A stretch of 64,000 bases of DNA. It comes from Gaiellasilicea sp963730405. Lineage in GTDB: Bacteria > Actinomycetota > Thermoleophilia > Gaiellales > Gaiellaceae. The notes under the pieces are model-generated. The model was not told the origin of the DNA. It made no database searches and saw only the letters and a program-made list of their open reading frames with translations. The translations under genes were made by a program, and so were the position numbers. Shown here in pieces: positions 8,467 to 19,540 of the stretch. Numbering within the stretch: position 1 is the stretch's first letter; every line of letters starts with the position of its first letter. Location: NCBI GenBank assembly GCA_963730405.1, contig CAVSRW010000013.1:37318-101317 (forward strand). The letters run 5' to 3'.

Positions 8467-9174
8467 CTACGGCGTGTCGGGCGCCGGCGGCGGTTGTTCC
8501 CTGAACACAACCTCGGCCGTGCGGCTGGGGAGAGGTTTCTCGGCTACCCCTCCCGTCCCGCGGGCAGCGCTGTCGCGGAAGGTCAGCCAGAACCCGGTGA
8601 CGAAGAGCCACACGGGCAGCAGGATGAAGCCGAAGAAGCCCACTGGGGTAAGCAGGCTCGCTCCGATGACGACGCTCGCCCACGCGAGCCACTTGGGCAG
8701 CATCGCGTTCCGGAGCGCGCCGAGCCCGGTGGCGAGAAGGAGGGCGGCGAACGCGGCGTTCCACGCGAGCCAGTCGTAGGAATGCAACTGGTTCAGTGCG
8801 TAGACCGCCTGCCGGTTGCCGTCCTTCGCGGCGTTCGTCATCGCCGCCTCGAGCATCCCGACCAGGAGGAACGTTCCGGCCGCGAGCAACGCACCGCCGA
8901 AGGCGACCAGGCCGTGCCCGGAGTCCTCGCTCCCGAAGGACAGCCGCCGCCTGAGCCCGGCACCGAAGAAGATCAGGAGGAGCCCCATCAGGGGCGTCAA
9001 GAGCAGGGCGACGATCTGGTGGCGCCCTCGGTCGTCCTGCCAGTACGAGAACGTCGCTGCCACATCGGTCTCGCTCGGTGGGTCGTTACGGAACACGAGT
9101 AGGCCGGTGAGGAACAGCAGCGCGGCGAGCATCCCCGCGAGCGGTTGGAACCGAGCGAAGCGGTCAGCCGGCAT
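8467..9174 (-). CDS. hypothetical multi-helix membrane protein
   Basis: A 235-residue membrane protein with about six helices (LAGMLAALLFLTGLLVF, IVALLLTPLMGLLLIFFGAGL, GLVAFGGALLAAGTFLLVGM and three more) and a short polar C-terminal tail. A periplasmic stretch after TM1 is predicted (RNDPPSETDVAATFSYW), as in several uncharacterised actinobacterial families. It converges with corA. No catalytic motif is visible and I do not recognise a named family. Confidence 0.6.
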   Translation of the reverse strand: MPADRFARFQPLAGMLAALLFLTGLLVFRNDPPSETDVAATFSYWQDDRGRHQIVALLLTPLMGLLLIFFGAGLRRRLSFGSEDSGHGLVAFGGALLAAGTFLLVGMLEAAMTNAAKDGNRQAVYALNQLHSYDWLAWNAAFAALLLATGLGALRNAMLPKWLAWASVVIGASLLTPVGFFGFILLPVWLFVTGFWLTFRDSAARGTGGVAEKPLPSRTAEVVFREQPPPAPDTP

Positions 9175-9405
9175 TCGCGACCGACCATCTCCGATCCGGC
9201 GTCGCCCAACAACCGGTCAACGGGATAGGTTCACACGAGTCGTCGGATCCTCGTGCCGGCGACGAAAACGCACCTGCGCAGGCTCCGCGCGCGACACGCG
9301 GCGTCAAGCGATCCCTGGGTCCCGCCGAGCTACGGGGCTTGCGCCTTCCAGCCGAACCGGTCGTGCAGCTTCTCGAAGCAGGAGCGTACGCGGACGGCGT
9401 CGCTG

Positions 9406-9702
9406 CTACTCGCTGCCGTGCAAGTCCGCGAACAGCGCGTTGCGCAGATCGAGGAGCTCTTGCGGGATCGGTTCGTATCCGTCGAATTCGAGCGCCCAGG
9501 CCTCGAGGACGCGCAGCAGCGCGTTGCGTTTGCCAGGGCTGAGCACGACCGGCCGCGCGGGATAGACGTCGCTGAAACTGGCTCTGAGGTGCGCCGTCTC
9601 CTGGACATGTTGGAGTCGCCGCATCAAAGCTTGGCGCGCCGTCCGGCTGAGGAACACGGGCCGATTGGGCGTGACGGCGGCGATGTTGAGACGCACAGGC
9701 AC
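9406..9702 (-). CDS. small conserved protein, paralogue of the gene at 22258
   Basis: A 98-residue soluble protein. Its core aligns along its length with the protein encoded at 22258-22563: RQALMRRLQHV against RQHLMARLLHV, LLRVLEAWALEFDGYEPIPQEL against the similar LLTVLGDWALDSNGGEPMPQEL, then a shared ADLH/HDLH end. Two copies in one window indicate a real family. The N-terminal beta-like part (VRLNIAAVTPNRPVFLS) and C-terminal helices suggest a small alpha/beta fold. I know no function. It is flanked by apparently non-coding DNA on both sides (9175-9405 and 9703-9801). Confidence 0.6.
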   Translation of the reverse strand: MPVRLNIAAVTPNRPVFLSRTARQALMRRLQHVQETAHLRASFSDVYPARPVVLSPGKRNALLRVLEAWALEFDGYEPIPQELLDLRNALFADLHGSE

Positions 9703-9801
9703 GGTGGCGACGGTAGGCGGACCGATCGCCGACAGCTAGGACGCAAATGGGTCAATCGGTCAGTCGAGTCCTCATCTACGCGCCACCGCACGCAGACCTT
9801 G

Positions 9802-10440
9802 TCAACGCCTGGCGAGCAGTGACCGTTCGCCGGCGGGCGTCCGGCTTCGTTCTGTGACGAAGCGGGTGACGGCCAGGGAGATGCTCGCTACTGCGGCGGC
9901 GAACACGATCGCAAGCGCCCAAACCGCCGCTGGGCGGCCGCTCGAGGCCAGTCCGGGCCGGAGGAAGAACGTCTGAACGAGCGCGCCAACGGGGACGATC
10001 AGGCATGCGAGAAGACCGGTCACTCCAGAGCGGACGAGGCTCGCGCCCACGGCGCCAAGAAGCGGTCCAAACAACAGGCTCGCGAGCATCCAGTAGCGCG
10101 CCTCTCCGACGTACCCGCCCAGGGATTCGTCGCGGAGAAGGGAATCCGTGACGTAGTAGGCCGCCGTTGCAGCTATCAGTGACACGGCCCCGGCGGCCGC
10201 ACCTCGGCCGACGGAACCTGCGAGCCACCCGGCGGCCACCGCCACGGCAGCCCATGCCCAACCAACGTCGACCAGCAGGCTCCCGACTTCTGCTGCGTCC
10301 ACGACCCCGGTCCACCCTGCCCGCACCAGTCGGCCCCCGAGTTCCCCGTACGGGGACGACACGTCGTTGATGACAGAGTTGGCCGCTCCGAATCCCACTC
10401 CGAGCATCGCGGCGACACTCACAGCACGAACGAGCTTCAT
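9802..10440 (-). CDS. hypothetical membrane protein
   Basis: A 212-residue protein with an N-terminal helix (VRAVSVAAMLGVGFGAANSVI) that could be a signal anchor and four or five further helices rich in Ala/Gly/Val, ending in a basic tail (RFVTERSRTPAGERSLLARR). Positive charges at the end place the C-terminus inside the cell. No known motif. The 196 bases between its start and the next gene (10441-10636) hold no other gene that I can see. Confidence 0.55.
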   Translation of the reverse strand: MKLVRAVSVAAMLGVGFGAANSVINDVSSPYGELGGRLVRAGWTGVVDAAEVGSLLVDVGWAWAAVAVAAGWLAGSVGRGAAAGAVSLIAATAAYYVTDSLLRDESLGGYVGEARYWMLASLLFGPLLGAVGASLVRSGVTGLLACLIVPVGALVQTFFLRPGLASSGRPAAVWALAIVFAAAVASISLAVTRFVTERSRTPAGERSLLARR

Positions 10441-10636
10441 GTTGCCAGGCTAGTTGACGCGCAACGGGCAGCGTTCCTGAATCCGAGACTGCAAGCGTCA
10501 AGTGATCATCTCTGCGGCACACGAAGCGACCGCCTCGAGGAAGAGTCGATCAATGCATCCCTTCGATGTCGGGAGGCGTCGTCTGCCGAGCGGCGAAGAG
10601 CAAGTAGCCCAGTAACGGAAGTGAACGGAGGTAGAC

Positions 10637-11200
10637 ATGGAACGGTTCCCTTGGCCTCAGAGGGTCCGGCACGCCGCGACCGCAAGACCTCTGGTGATCG
10701 CCGCCGTCACCGCGATTGCGCTGGCGGTCCTGACCGCGGGGGGCGTGGCCGCGACGAACGTGACGGAGAACGGCGCCGCGCCGCTGGCGCCCGGCCCGAA
10801 CGGCTGTCCGACCAACAAGAGCCTGAAGACGGCGCCGATCGGTGACCTGGCACCGCCCGCGCGGCTCCAGATCGTCGATTTCGAGGTGCTGTCCGGACCG
10901 GTCAACGAGCAGACGGAGACCTACACGCTGAAGGTGCGCGTCGGGAGCACCTGCAGCGTCAACATCAAGGGTGCCAGCGTCTACGTGACCGCAGTGCCGT
11001 ACAACCAGTTCAGCATCCCGGTGGAAGAGCTCACCGGGGACGACGGCACCGCGACTCTGGTCTTCCGCCGCGACGCGAACTTCCCCGCGAGTGATCAGCA
11101 GCAGCAGCTGACGCTCTTCATCCGCGCGACGAAGCCGGGCGAGGACAAGCTCGCCGGCGTCTCGACACGGCGTCTCGTCGCGGTCCCCTTCGGGAGCTAA
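10637..11200 (+). CDS. hypothetical secreted protein with an Ig-like beta domain
   Basis: A basic N-terminus (MERFPWPQRVRHAATARP) leads to one hydrophobic segment (LVIAAVTAIALAVLTAGGVAA), so the protein is exported or anchored. The mature part alternates short beta strands (LQIVDFEVLSG, TYTLKVRVGS, GASVYVTAVPY, GTATLVFRRD, LTLFIRATKPG), the pattern of an immunoglobulin-like or carboxypeptidase-regulatory-like fold. Two Cys residues may pair. RBS GGAGGTAGAC is strong. Possibly an adhesin or cell-surface helper; no function known. Confidence 0.65.
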   Translation: MERFPWPQRVRHAATARPLVIAAVTAIALAVLTAGGVAATNVTENGAAPLAPGPNGCPTNKSLKTAPIGDLAPPARLQIVDFEVLSGPVNEQTETYTLKVRVGSTCSVNIKGASVYVTAVPYNQFSIPVEELTGDDGTATLVFRRDANFPASDQQQQLTLFIRATKPGEDKLAGVSTRRLVAVPFGS

Positions 11201-11216
11201 CGCCGGGTTCTTGGAA

Positions 11217-11250
11217 CGGCCGCGCCGGAGCCGAGCTCGCGGCGCGGCCG
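11217..11250 (+). terminator. 11-bp perfect hairpin, probable terminator
   Basis: CGGCCGCGCCG at 11217-11227 pairs with CGGCGCGGCCG at 11240-11250 around a 12-base loop. It starts 16 bases after the stop of the secreted protein gene. There is no U-tract. Confidence 0.55.
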
Positions 11251-11413
11251 TCGCTCCCGGTCCGCTCGATGCTCGCGCGTCGGTCGGTGAGCTCGACCGA
11301 TTCGCTACGCCGGCCCGTCTCGCATAACGTGACCTGATGTCAGGGCACCGAGCACCACGGAGTCACGCGGCCCGCGCTCTGACCGATCGGCGACTCGGGA
11401 AGCGCTGCGGCTG

Positions 11414-12202
11414 ATGTTCTTCCGCCTGAGCAGCTTCGAGCTGGGGTTGCTCATCTTCGGAGTCGTGCTGGGGATGACGGTGCTCGGCGTCGTCGCCGGC
11501 CGCCGGCTGCGCGACAAGGCCGACATCCTGCGGGAGCCGGTCGGGGTCGTCCAGGCGGCGCTCCTCGGGCTCGTGGCGCTGATCCTCGCGTTCGGCCTGA
11601 CGATGGCGGTCGGCCGCTACGACTCGCGACGCGCCGCGGTCGTCGCCGACGCGAACGCGATCGGCACGACGTACCTGCGGGCGCAGACGCTGCGGGAGCC
11701 GATCCGGACGCGGTCACTCGACCTGCTCAGGCGCTACACGGACACGAGCATCGCGCTCTCGAACACGGTCCCGGGGAGTGCGGAGGCCCGGGCGGAGATC
11801 GACGAAGGTGCGCGGCTGCAGCGCTCGCTCTGGCGCCTCGCCGGCGAGGCGCTCGCGGGCTCGCCTCGGGACAATGCGCCGCGGCTTTACGTCGAGACGT
11901 TGAACGAGATGATCGACCAGCAGACCGTGCGCGTCTCCGCCTTGAACAACCGCGTGCCCACGGCCGTGCTCGTGATCGAGATCATCGGTGCAGCTGTTGG
12001 CCTCGGCCTGCTCGCGCTCTACCTGGCGATCCTCGCCCGCGGTGTCGCCACCGTCGTGCTCGCGGCTGCGTTCGTCTCCGTCCTGCTCCTGATCACGTTC
12101 GATCTCGACCGGCCGACGCGCGGCCTCGTGACCGTTCCCGACACACCGCTCGTGGCCCTTCGAGCCTCGATGGATGTGCCGCCCGCGGCACGGGCGCCCT
12201 AG
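11414..12202 (+). CDS. bestrophin-like/DUF4239-type membrane protein
   Basis: A 262-residue protein with two N-terminal helices (LGLLIFGVVLGMTVLGVVAG and AALLGLVALILAFGLTMAVGRYDSRR), a helical soluble middle (ANAIGTTYLRAQTL, then LLRRYTDTSI) and two C-terminal helices (VLVIEIIGAAVGLGLLALY and VVLAAAFVSVLLLITFDLDRP). The order TM-TM, RYDxRR, EANAIGTTYLR, TM-TM, F(D/E)LDRP matches the DUF4239 bestrophin-like family. Ion-channel activity is not established for these proteins. The 213 bases before it hold a hairpin and no gene. Confidence 0.7.
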   Translation: MFFRLSSFELGLLIFGVVLGMTVLGVVAGRRLRDKADILREPVGVVQAALLGLVALILAFGLTMAVGRYDSRRAAVVADANAIGTTYLRAQTLREPIRTRSLDLLRRYTDTSIALSNTVPGSAEARAEIDEGARLQRSLWRLAGEALAGSPRDNAPRLYVETLNEMIDQQTVRVSALNNRVPTAVLVIEIIGAAVGLGLLALYLAILARGVATVVLAAAFVSVLLLITFDLDRPTRGLVTVPDTPLVALRASMDVPPAARAP

Positions 12203-12244
12203 TCGGTCGCCGCCCGCGCGCGCAACTCCGAGTACATTGCCGGC

Positions 12245-12643
12245 GTGAGCCGGAGTGTCCTCGTGGTGAGCACGGTCGAGAACGCCGACGACGTCCTGCG
12301 CGACGAGATCGGCGACGCCGACGTCGTGAAGGTGGTCGTTCCCGCCGTCCGTCAGGGCGTGCTCGACTGGCTCGCGAACGACGAGAAGGCGATCCGCCGG
12401 GCCGACGACGCCGCCGAGAGAACCGCCGAGCGGCTCCCCGGCGAGACCGCCGAGGCCGGTGCCGGCGAGCCGAACGTCGAGCTCGCGATCCGCGACGCCC
12501 TCGCGACCTTCCCGGCGGACGAGATCCTGGTCGCAGTTCGGCCGCCGGAGCAGGAAGGAAGGGTCGAGTCGGCCGCCACGGCGTCGGCGCCACAGGGCTC
12601 GTTCGACGGCGTGCCCGTCCGCTACGTCGTCATCCCGGACTGA
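12245..12643 (+). CDS. small nucleotide-binding-like protein (UspA/permease C-terminal-like)
   Basis: A 132-residue protein that begins with a beta strand and loop (SVLVVSTVENADD), continues with helices and ends in VRYVVIPD. This resembles half of a universal-stress-protein fold. The central part (RRADDAAERTAERLPGE and ELAIRDALATFPADEILVAV) fits the alpha-beta succession of that fold and the phrase DEILV is common in the family. No glycine-rich ATP loop is clear. GTG 12245 is preceded at six bases by TACATT (12233-12238), a likely leaderless promoter. Function unknown. Confidence 0.6.
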   Translation: MSRSVLVVSTVENADDVLRDEIGDADVVKVVVPAVRQGVLDWLANDEKAIRRADDAAERTAERLPGETAEAGAGEPNVELAIRDALATFPADEILVAVRPPEQEGRVESAATASAPQGSFDGVPVRYVVIPD

Positions 12644-12653
12644 GCCCGGCGCG

Positions 12654-12815
12654 CTAGGCGTCGAACTCGCGGGCGGCGCAGTCGCCGCAGTAGACAAGCA
12701 GCTCGTCCTCGTCGGCGAGGTAGGCACGCCAACCGCTCGCCCGGTCGGACTCGTCGCCGCACTCGAGGCAGACGAGCGTCGCGACGAGTTGGTGGTTCTC
12801 GGGAGGCTGCGGCAT
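12654..12815 (-). CDS. 53-residue zinc-ribbon protein, paralogue of the gene at 22770
   Basis: A small protein with CLECG and, 24 residues on, YCGDC, a four-cysteine zinc ribbon. The pattern CxxC..(A)xGW(R/E)A(Y/H)..(V/F)YC(G/P)DCA is shared with the protein at 22770-22961. Both end soon after the second CxxC. ATG 12815 is the natural start; the same frame stays open for more than a kilobase upstream only because it is antisense to the HerA-like gene. Such ribbons often bind nucleic acid or protein partners. Function unknown. Confidence 0.6.
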   Translation of the reverse strand: MPQPPENHQLVATLVCLECGDESDRASGWRAYLADEDELLVYCGDCAAREFDA

Positions 12816-12911
12816 CGCGGGGCAGCTTCGCGCATTCCCGGCCTCGCCGCAGTCCCCGGTCCGGCGTCTCCTGACTCCCCCGATCGGGGGTTCCGGCGGT
12901 AGGCTCGCGCC

Positions 12912-15268
<2,357 letters not shown>

Positions 15269-15272
<4 letters not shown>

Positions 15273-15766
15273 AGCGCGCTCTCCTGCTCACCGTGCTCGC
15301 CTGCGCCGGTTGCGGCGGCGAGTCTCCGTCGGCCGGACGCGTCGAGGTCGACTCGGTACGCGACGGCGACACGATCCTGCTCGAGGACGGCCGCCGCGTC
15401 CGGCTCGTCCAGGTCGACGCGCCCGAGCTCGGCCGCGAGTGCCACGGCGACGAGGCCGCGGCGGCGCTCGCCCGGCTCGCACCGCCCGGCGCCGAGCTGC
15501 GGCTCGAGCGCGACCCGCGGCTCGACGACGTCGACCGCCACGGCCGCCTCCTCCGCTACGCGTTCGCGGGCACGACGAACCTGAACGTCGAGATCGTCCG
15601 GGCAGGCACAGCCGCGCCGTACTTCTATCGCGGCGAGCGCGGGCGCTACGCGGGCGAACTCGTCGCCGTCGCGCAGGACGCGCAGAGGGCGCGACGCGGC
15701 CTCTGGAGCGCGTGCCCCCGCGCCCGCCTGCGCCCGGAGCGCCAGGTCGAGACCGGGCTGCCGTAA
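15269..15766 (+). CDS. staphylococcal-nuclease-like lipoprotein (thermonuclease)
   Basis: A lipoprotein signal (KRALLLTVLACAGC, lipobox LACAGC) precedes an SNase/OB-fold domain with VRDGDTILLEDGRRVRLVQV and DAPELGRECHG, then DRHGRLLRYAF and the RAGTAAPYFYRGERGRYAGEL end. This is the Ca-dependent nuclease pattern with the conserved Asp, Arg and Glu regions present. No ATG, GTG or TTG gives a full signal peptide. The only well-placed codon is CTG 15269, which overlaps the HerA TGA as CTGA. GTG 15293 would remove the positive n-region. It is probably a surface-anchored nuclease translated in coupling with the ATPase. Confidence 0.75.
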
Positions 15767-15864
15767 CTCCGGTTGCGTGCCCCGTCGCGGCGGCGCAGAA
15801 TGCAACAACGATCTCGGCGGTGCGGCCCGCCTCCAACAGAGGTGAACGACAGAGGGGGTGCCGC

Positions 15865-16917
15865 ATGAACGTCATCGACAGCCACGCCGACCTCGTCTTC
15901 GAGGGTGGCGGCGTCAAGGGGATCGGCCTCGCGGGCGCGCTCGCGACGCTGGAGGAGCGCGAGTACAAGCCGCAGAACATCGCGGGCACCTCGGCCGGCG
16001 CGATCACCGCCGCCCTGCTGTCCGCGGGCTACAGCGCGGACGAGCTGCGCGAGATCATCATCACGCTCGACTACCGCCAGTTCCAGGATCGCGCCTGGGA
16101 GGACAAGGTCCCGCTCGTCGAGCGTTCGCTCAGCATGCTGCTCGACCTCGGCCTCTACGAGGGCAGCCGCTTCCTCGAGTGGATGCGCGAGCGGCTCGAG
16201 GCGAAGGGCGTCCGCACGTTCGCCGACCTCGTCCACGACGAGTTCGCCGACGACCCGCGCTATCGCTCGAAGCTGCAGGTGATCGCCTCGGACGTGACGA
16301 CGCACGAGCTGCTCGTGCTCCCGCGCGACGCGCGCAAGCTCGGGATCGAGCCGGACGACCTCGACGTCGCGCTCGCTGTCCGGATGAGCATGAGCATCCC
16401 GGTCTTCTTCGAGCCCGTCCGGATCGAGAACGCGGAGACCGGCCGGACGCACGTGATCGTCGACGGCGGGATGCTCTCGAACTTCCCCGTCTGGCTCTTC
16501 GACTGCGAGGACGGCGACGTGCCCGAGTGGCCGACCTTCGGGCTCCTGCTCGTCGAGCCGAAGCCCGAGCTCCCGATCGGCGCCCGCCTGCCGAAGGCGA
16601 AGATGACGGGCCGCGGCCCCGGCGCGGTCATCGACTACGTGAAGGCGCTCGCCCAGACGATGATGGAGGCGCACGATCGCCTCTACGTCGAGCAGGCGAA
16701 CTTCGCGCGCACGATCGCGATCCCGACGCTCGGCGTCGGTACGACCGAGTTCGACCTGTCGCCCGAGCGCGCGCTCGCGCTCTACGACTCGGGCCGCTGG
16801 GCGGCGGAGAAGTTCCTGAAGGACTGGGACTTCGACGCCTATGTGGCCGAGTTCCGGAGCGGCAAGGAGCACTCGCGCCGGCAGGCGGTCGCGAGCGAGA
16901 TGTCCGCGGCGGATTAG
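15865..16917 (+). CDS. patatin-like phospholipase
   Basis: A 350-residue serine lipase fold. FEGGGVKGIGLAG near the N-terminus is the oxyanion-hole loop, GTSAG is the nucleophile elbow and DGGMLSNFP holds the catalytic Asp of the Ser-Asp dyad. No signal peptide is present, so it acts in the cytoplasm or at the inner membrane face, hydrolysing acyl chains. The C-terminal half (ERALALYDSGRWAAEKFLKDWDF) is typical of bacterial patatins. ATG 15865 follows a GGGGGTG ribosome binding site. Its stop overlaps the stop of the convergent membrane protein gene by two bases. Confidence 0.9.
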   Translation: MNVIDSHADLVFEGGGVKGIGLAGALATLEEREYKPQNIAGTSAGAITAALLSAGYSADELREIIITLDYRQFQDRAWEDKVPLVERSLSMLLDLGLYEGSRFLEWMRERLEAKGVRTFADLVHDEFADDPRYRSKLQVIASDVTTHELLVLPRDARKLGIEPDDLDVALAVRMSMSIPVFFEPVRIENAETGRTHVIVDGGMLSNFPVWLFDCEDGDVPEWPTFGLLLVEPKPELPIGARLPKAKMTGRGPGAVIDYVKALAQTMMEAHDRLYVEQANFARTIAIPTLGVGTTEFDLSPERALALYDSGRWAAEKFLKDWDFDAYVAEFRSGKEHSRRQAVASEMSAAD

Positions 16918-17692
16918 CCCGCCTCGCCCGTCTTCCCCAGGCTCGGGGCCGCCGGCAGGACCTTCCGGGTCAAGTAGCCCGCGTGCGAGATCGCGAGCAA
17001 GCGTCACCACGCCCTCGTCCACGGCCGGCAGGGCCGTGAACGGCGCCGTCGACTCGTCGAGCATGTCTCCGAACCGCGAGGCCGTAGCCGAGGATCAGCA
17101 CGACCGTGAACAGGAACATCTGCACCTTGCCCAGGTCGAGGTGGTCGTGGTCTGCTGCTTCCTCGCCGCGGAAGAGGTCGGAGAGGCGCGACTGGGCCTC
17201 GGTCTCCCAGGAGTGCAACTCGCCGCCGTGGCGCCGCTCCTTGTACTGGAGCGCCGACGGCGCGGCGATCAGGGACGCCGTCGAGATCCCCATCGTCAGC
17301 CAGAGCTCGTTCGGGATGTCGACGTTGAGCGGGGAACCGGCGTCACGCCCGATGTTCGCCAGCGCAGCCGCAAGGTAGGCGGAGAGGACGAGGATCGTCC
17401 AGAGCAGCATCTGCAGGCGGCCGAGCGTGATCCGGTGGCGCTCGTCGATCAGGACGCCGCGCTTGAGCCCGCTGACGCCGTGGCCGGCGACCGCCGCGAA
17501 GGCCGCCATTAGCGCCGCGATCAGCAGCCACGCGAGGACCGTGCGACCCCCGAGGAAGCCGAGCTGCCCGCTCGTGCGCGGCAGCGCGACCCCGATCACG
17601 CCGATTCCCGCCACGATCGCGAACAGCGCCACCGTGTGCGTGGTGCGCCAACCCTCCCGTCTCCCGACGTATGTCGCTGCGACAGTCGTCAT
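16914..17692 (-). CDS. conserved membrane protein with ISHAGYL motif, two frameshifts
   Basis: Five hydrophobic helices can be followed from the start (VALFAIVAGIGVIGVAL, TVLAWLLIAALMAAFAAVAG, LLWTILVLSAYLAAAL, LWLTMGISTASLIAAPSAL, MFLFTVVLILGYGLAV). The reading frame then shifts near 17064-17075 to LDESTAPFTALPAVDEGVV and again at about 16999 to LLAISHAGYLTRKVLP before a TAA at 16914. Joined, this is a familiar uncharacterised actinobacterial membrane protein ending in a SHAGYL-(T)RK helix. The extra T in CTTGCT explains the second shift. Two lesions in 80 bases suggest sequencing errors, though decay is possible. Confidence 0.65.
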
Positions 17693-17817
17693 TTGCGCAC
17701 TCCCTCTCTGCCGCAGCTCGATGGTGAGACGCGAGGACCGAACCTGCCGATCGTGCTGTCAAGACGGCGCTGGGCGACGAGTTCTTCCCGCAGCTGCGAA
17801 GCTGCGAGAATCGGCCG

Positions 17818-18301
17818 GTGCCGAAGCCGCTATGGGCGCCGTGGCGCCTCGAGTACGTCTCGCAGGCCGACGAGCTCCCGCGGCTGCCCGCTCTGCGCCG
17901 AGGCCGCCGGCGAGGTCGAGGAGAGCCTCGTCGTCCATCGCGGCGAGACGGCCTTCGCGCTCCTGAACAAGTACCCCTACTCCTCCGGCCATCTGATCGT
18001 TGCGCCCTACGCGCACGTCGGCGAGCTGGAGGTGCTCCAGGACGCAACGGTGCTCGAGATCCACCGCGTGGGGATCGACGCGCTCGCGGCCCTGCGCTCG
18101 CTCTACCGCCCCGCGGGCTTCAACCTCGGCTGGAACATCGGCCGCGCAGCCGGTGCCGGCATCCCCGAGCACGTGCATCTGCACATCGTCCCGCGGTGGG
18201 CCGGCGATACGAGCTTCATGCCGGTGCTCGGTGACGTGAAGGTCGTCCCGGAGCACCTGCTCGCGACGCGCGACCGGCTCCGGGCGGCCTGGCCCAGCTG
18301 A
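17818..18301 (+). CDS. HIT-family hydrolase, frameshifted
   Basis: The start MPKPLWAPWRLEYV is typical of actinobacterial HIT proteins. After about 20 codons the frame changes between 17868 and 17884, and the rest continues as GCPLCAEAAGE, FALLNKYPYSSGHLIVAPYA and the catalytic HVHLHIVPRW (H-x-H-x-H-x-x). The CPLC pair is part of the N-terminal zinc site of this subgroup. HIT proteins cleave nucleoside phosphoramidates or dinucleotide polyphosphates. GTG 17818 has GAGAAT six bases upstream. A single small indel separates the two parts, so the gene is probably functional in the organism. Confidence 0.75.
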
Positions 18302-18427
18302 CGCATCCATCGAGGACGTCAGCCGGACGTGCGACGGCGGGGTCGTGATCGCGAACCACATGGCACTGCGCGAAGGTCGCCGGGCACACGAATCCCCGCG
18401 CGGACAGCCGCTAGACTGCCCCACCAC

Positions 18428-18500
18428 GCGGGCGTAGCTCAGTTGGTAGAGCATCAGCTTCCCAAGCTGAGGGTCGTGGGTTCGAGCCCCATCGCCCGCT
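18428..18500 (+). tRNA. tRNA-Gly(CCC)
   Basis: Acceptor arms GCGGGCG and CGCCCGC pair fully, the D-arm is TAGCTCAGTTGGTAGAGC, the anticodon loop TTCCCAA gives anticodon CCC, and GGTTCGAGCCC forms the T-arm. The discriminator base is U, as is usual for bacterial tRNA-Gly. CCA is not encoded. Confidence 0.95.
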
Positions 18501-18505
18501 TGGCA

Positions 18506-18532
18506 CGAAAGCCCCGCTAACCGGGGCTTTCG
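18506..18532 (+). terminator. terminator of tRNA-Gly
   Basis: CGAAAGCCCCG and CGGGGCTTTCG form a perfect 11-bp stem with a 5-base loop, six bases after the tRNA end. The remaining sequence to 18669 contains no gene that I can support. Confidence 0.8.
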
Positions 18533-18669
18533 GCTCTCTCAGGACTGGCGCCCTGCTGGGTGCTGCTCGAGCAGGCGTTGCAGGAGGAGAAGGACGGGCA
18601 CGCCTCCCTAAAACGATGCCCCTGACCAGTGGCGGCCGGGATCGACAAGGACGATGATCCACTCAGCCG

Positions 18670-19175
18670 ATGGGCAGTAACCAGCAACAGCGGCTGGGCT
18701 CGAGTCGCGCCAGGACCTCAACGCACGGAGGATCCACACGGCAACTGGTGTTCTTCTGTTGGGTCGCAGGCAGCGCCGCCCTGATGGTGGTTGGTGCGTT
18801 CGGCCCCTGGCTGAAGCTGTTCGGGAACGCCGTCAGAGGCACAGACAACGGCAGCGACGGCTGGATTGTGGTCGTGCTCGCCGTCCTCGCCGGGGCGGCG
18901 TTCCTTTTGATGCGGCGGTCACAGCTCGCGGCGATCCCCGCGATTGCGGGAGGAGCGCTCGGGGCGTATACCGCGATCGAAAACCGAAGGATCCTGGACG
19001 ACGTCGAGACGTCGAGTTCTGGCAGATCGGCTGGGGGTTGAACCTGGCGATACTCGCGTCGATCAGCCTCGCGATCTCCGGTCTGGTCTGGGTCATGACG
19101 TTCAAGGACCGCGCGAGGGAGCCGTTGCAGGCTGTCGAGCCGGTTGAACCGACCGCTCCGCCGGAACAGGTCTAG
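18670..19175 (+). CDS. four-helix membrane protein disrupted by an 8-bp tandem duplication
   Basis: Helices LVFFCWVAGSAALMVVGAFG, GWIVVVLAVLAGAAFLLM and LAAIPAIAGGALGAYTAI are read in one frame up to residue 115. After the duplication at 19000-19015 the protein continues in another frame as WGLNLAILASISLAISGLVWV plus a polar tail with PVEPTAPPEQV. Removing one copy of GACGTCGA restores a continuous reading frame (DDVEFWQIGWGLN). The undisrupted protein would be about 165 residues. This resembles small actinobacterial membrane proteins with a WLKLFG-type extracellular loop. Function unknown. Confidence 0.6.
19000..19015 (+). repeat. 8-bp tandem duplication GACGTCGA x2
   Basis: Two perfect adjacent copies shift the frame of the membrane protein gene; deleting one restores it. 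It is consistent with replication slippage and unlike the one-base homopolymer errors elsewhere in the window. Confidence 0.8.
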
Positions 19176-19240
19176 CTGTCTGCTCAGTCCCGACCTGTGC
19201 CACGCCAGGTCGGGACTCGGGCCGTCACAACCCTGTCGGG

Positions 19241-19420
19241 CTAGAAGATGCCAGTGACCTCTTCGAGCGCGCTGTTGATGCCTCCCGCGAGGAGCACGAG
19301 ACCCGCGACGACCGCGAGCGTGATGACTGCGAGAACGACGCCGTACTCCGCCATCGTCTGTCCCTGCTGGTCGCGCATGAACGTGAGCCGGCTCTGGATC
19401 GAGACGAAGACCTGCGCCAT
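19241..19420 (-). CDS. Flp/Fap-type pilin
   Basis: A 59-residue protein: a short basic leader (MAQVFVSIQSRLTFMRDQQ), then GQTMAEYGVVLAVITLAVVA, the hallmark of Flp/TadE-type pilins. Glu at position 5 of the mature part and the hydrophobic helix are present, and a short tail follows. A prepilin peptidase would cut at the G-Q junction. GGGAGA stands before the ATG 19420. No tad or cpa assembly genes are near, so the secretion machinery must be encoded elsewhere. It is probably used for Tad pili in adhesion or DNA uptake. Confidence 0.85.
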   Translation of the reverse strand: MAQVFVSIQSRLTFMRDQQGQTMAEYGVVLAVITLAVVAGLVLLAGGINSALEEVTGIF

Positions 19421-19540
19421 GTGATTCTCCCTTGTGGGTTCGCGGGATCGGGGTGTTCCGAAACGCCCGACCTCCATCGACCATCCGTTCGGACCGCTTG
19501 AACATCGGATCACTCGATCGGCGGTGCCGCGGCCGCGGAC

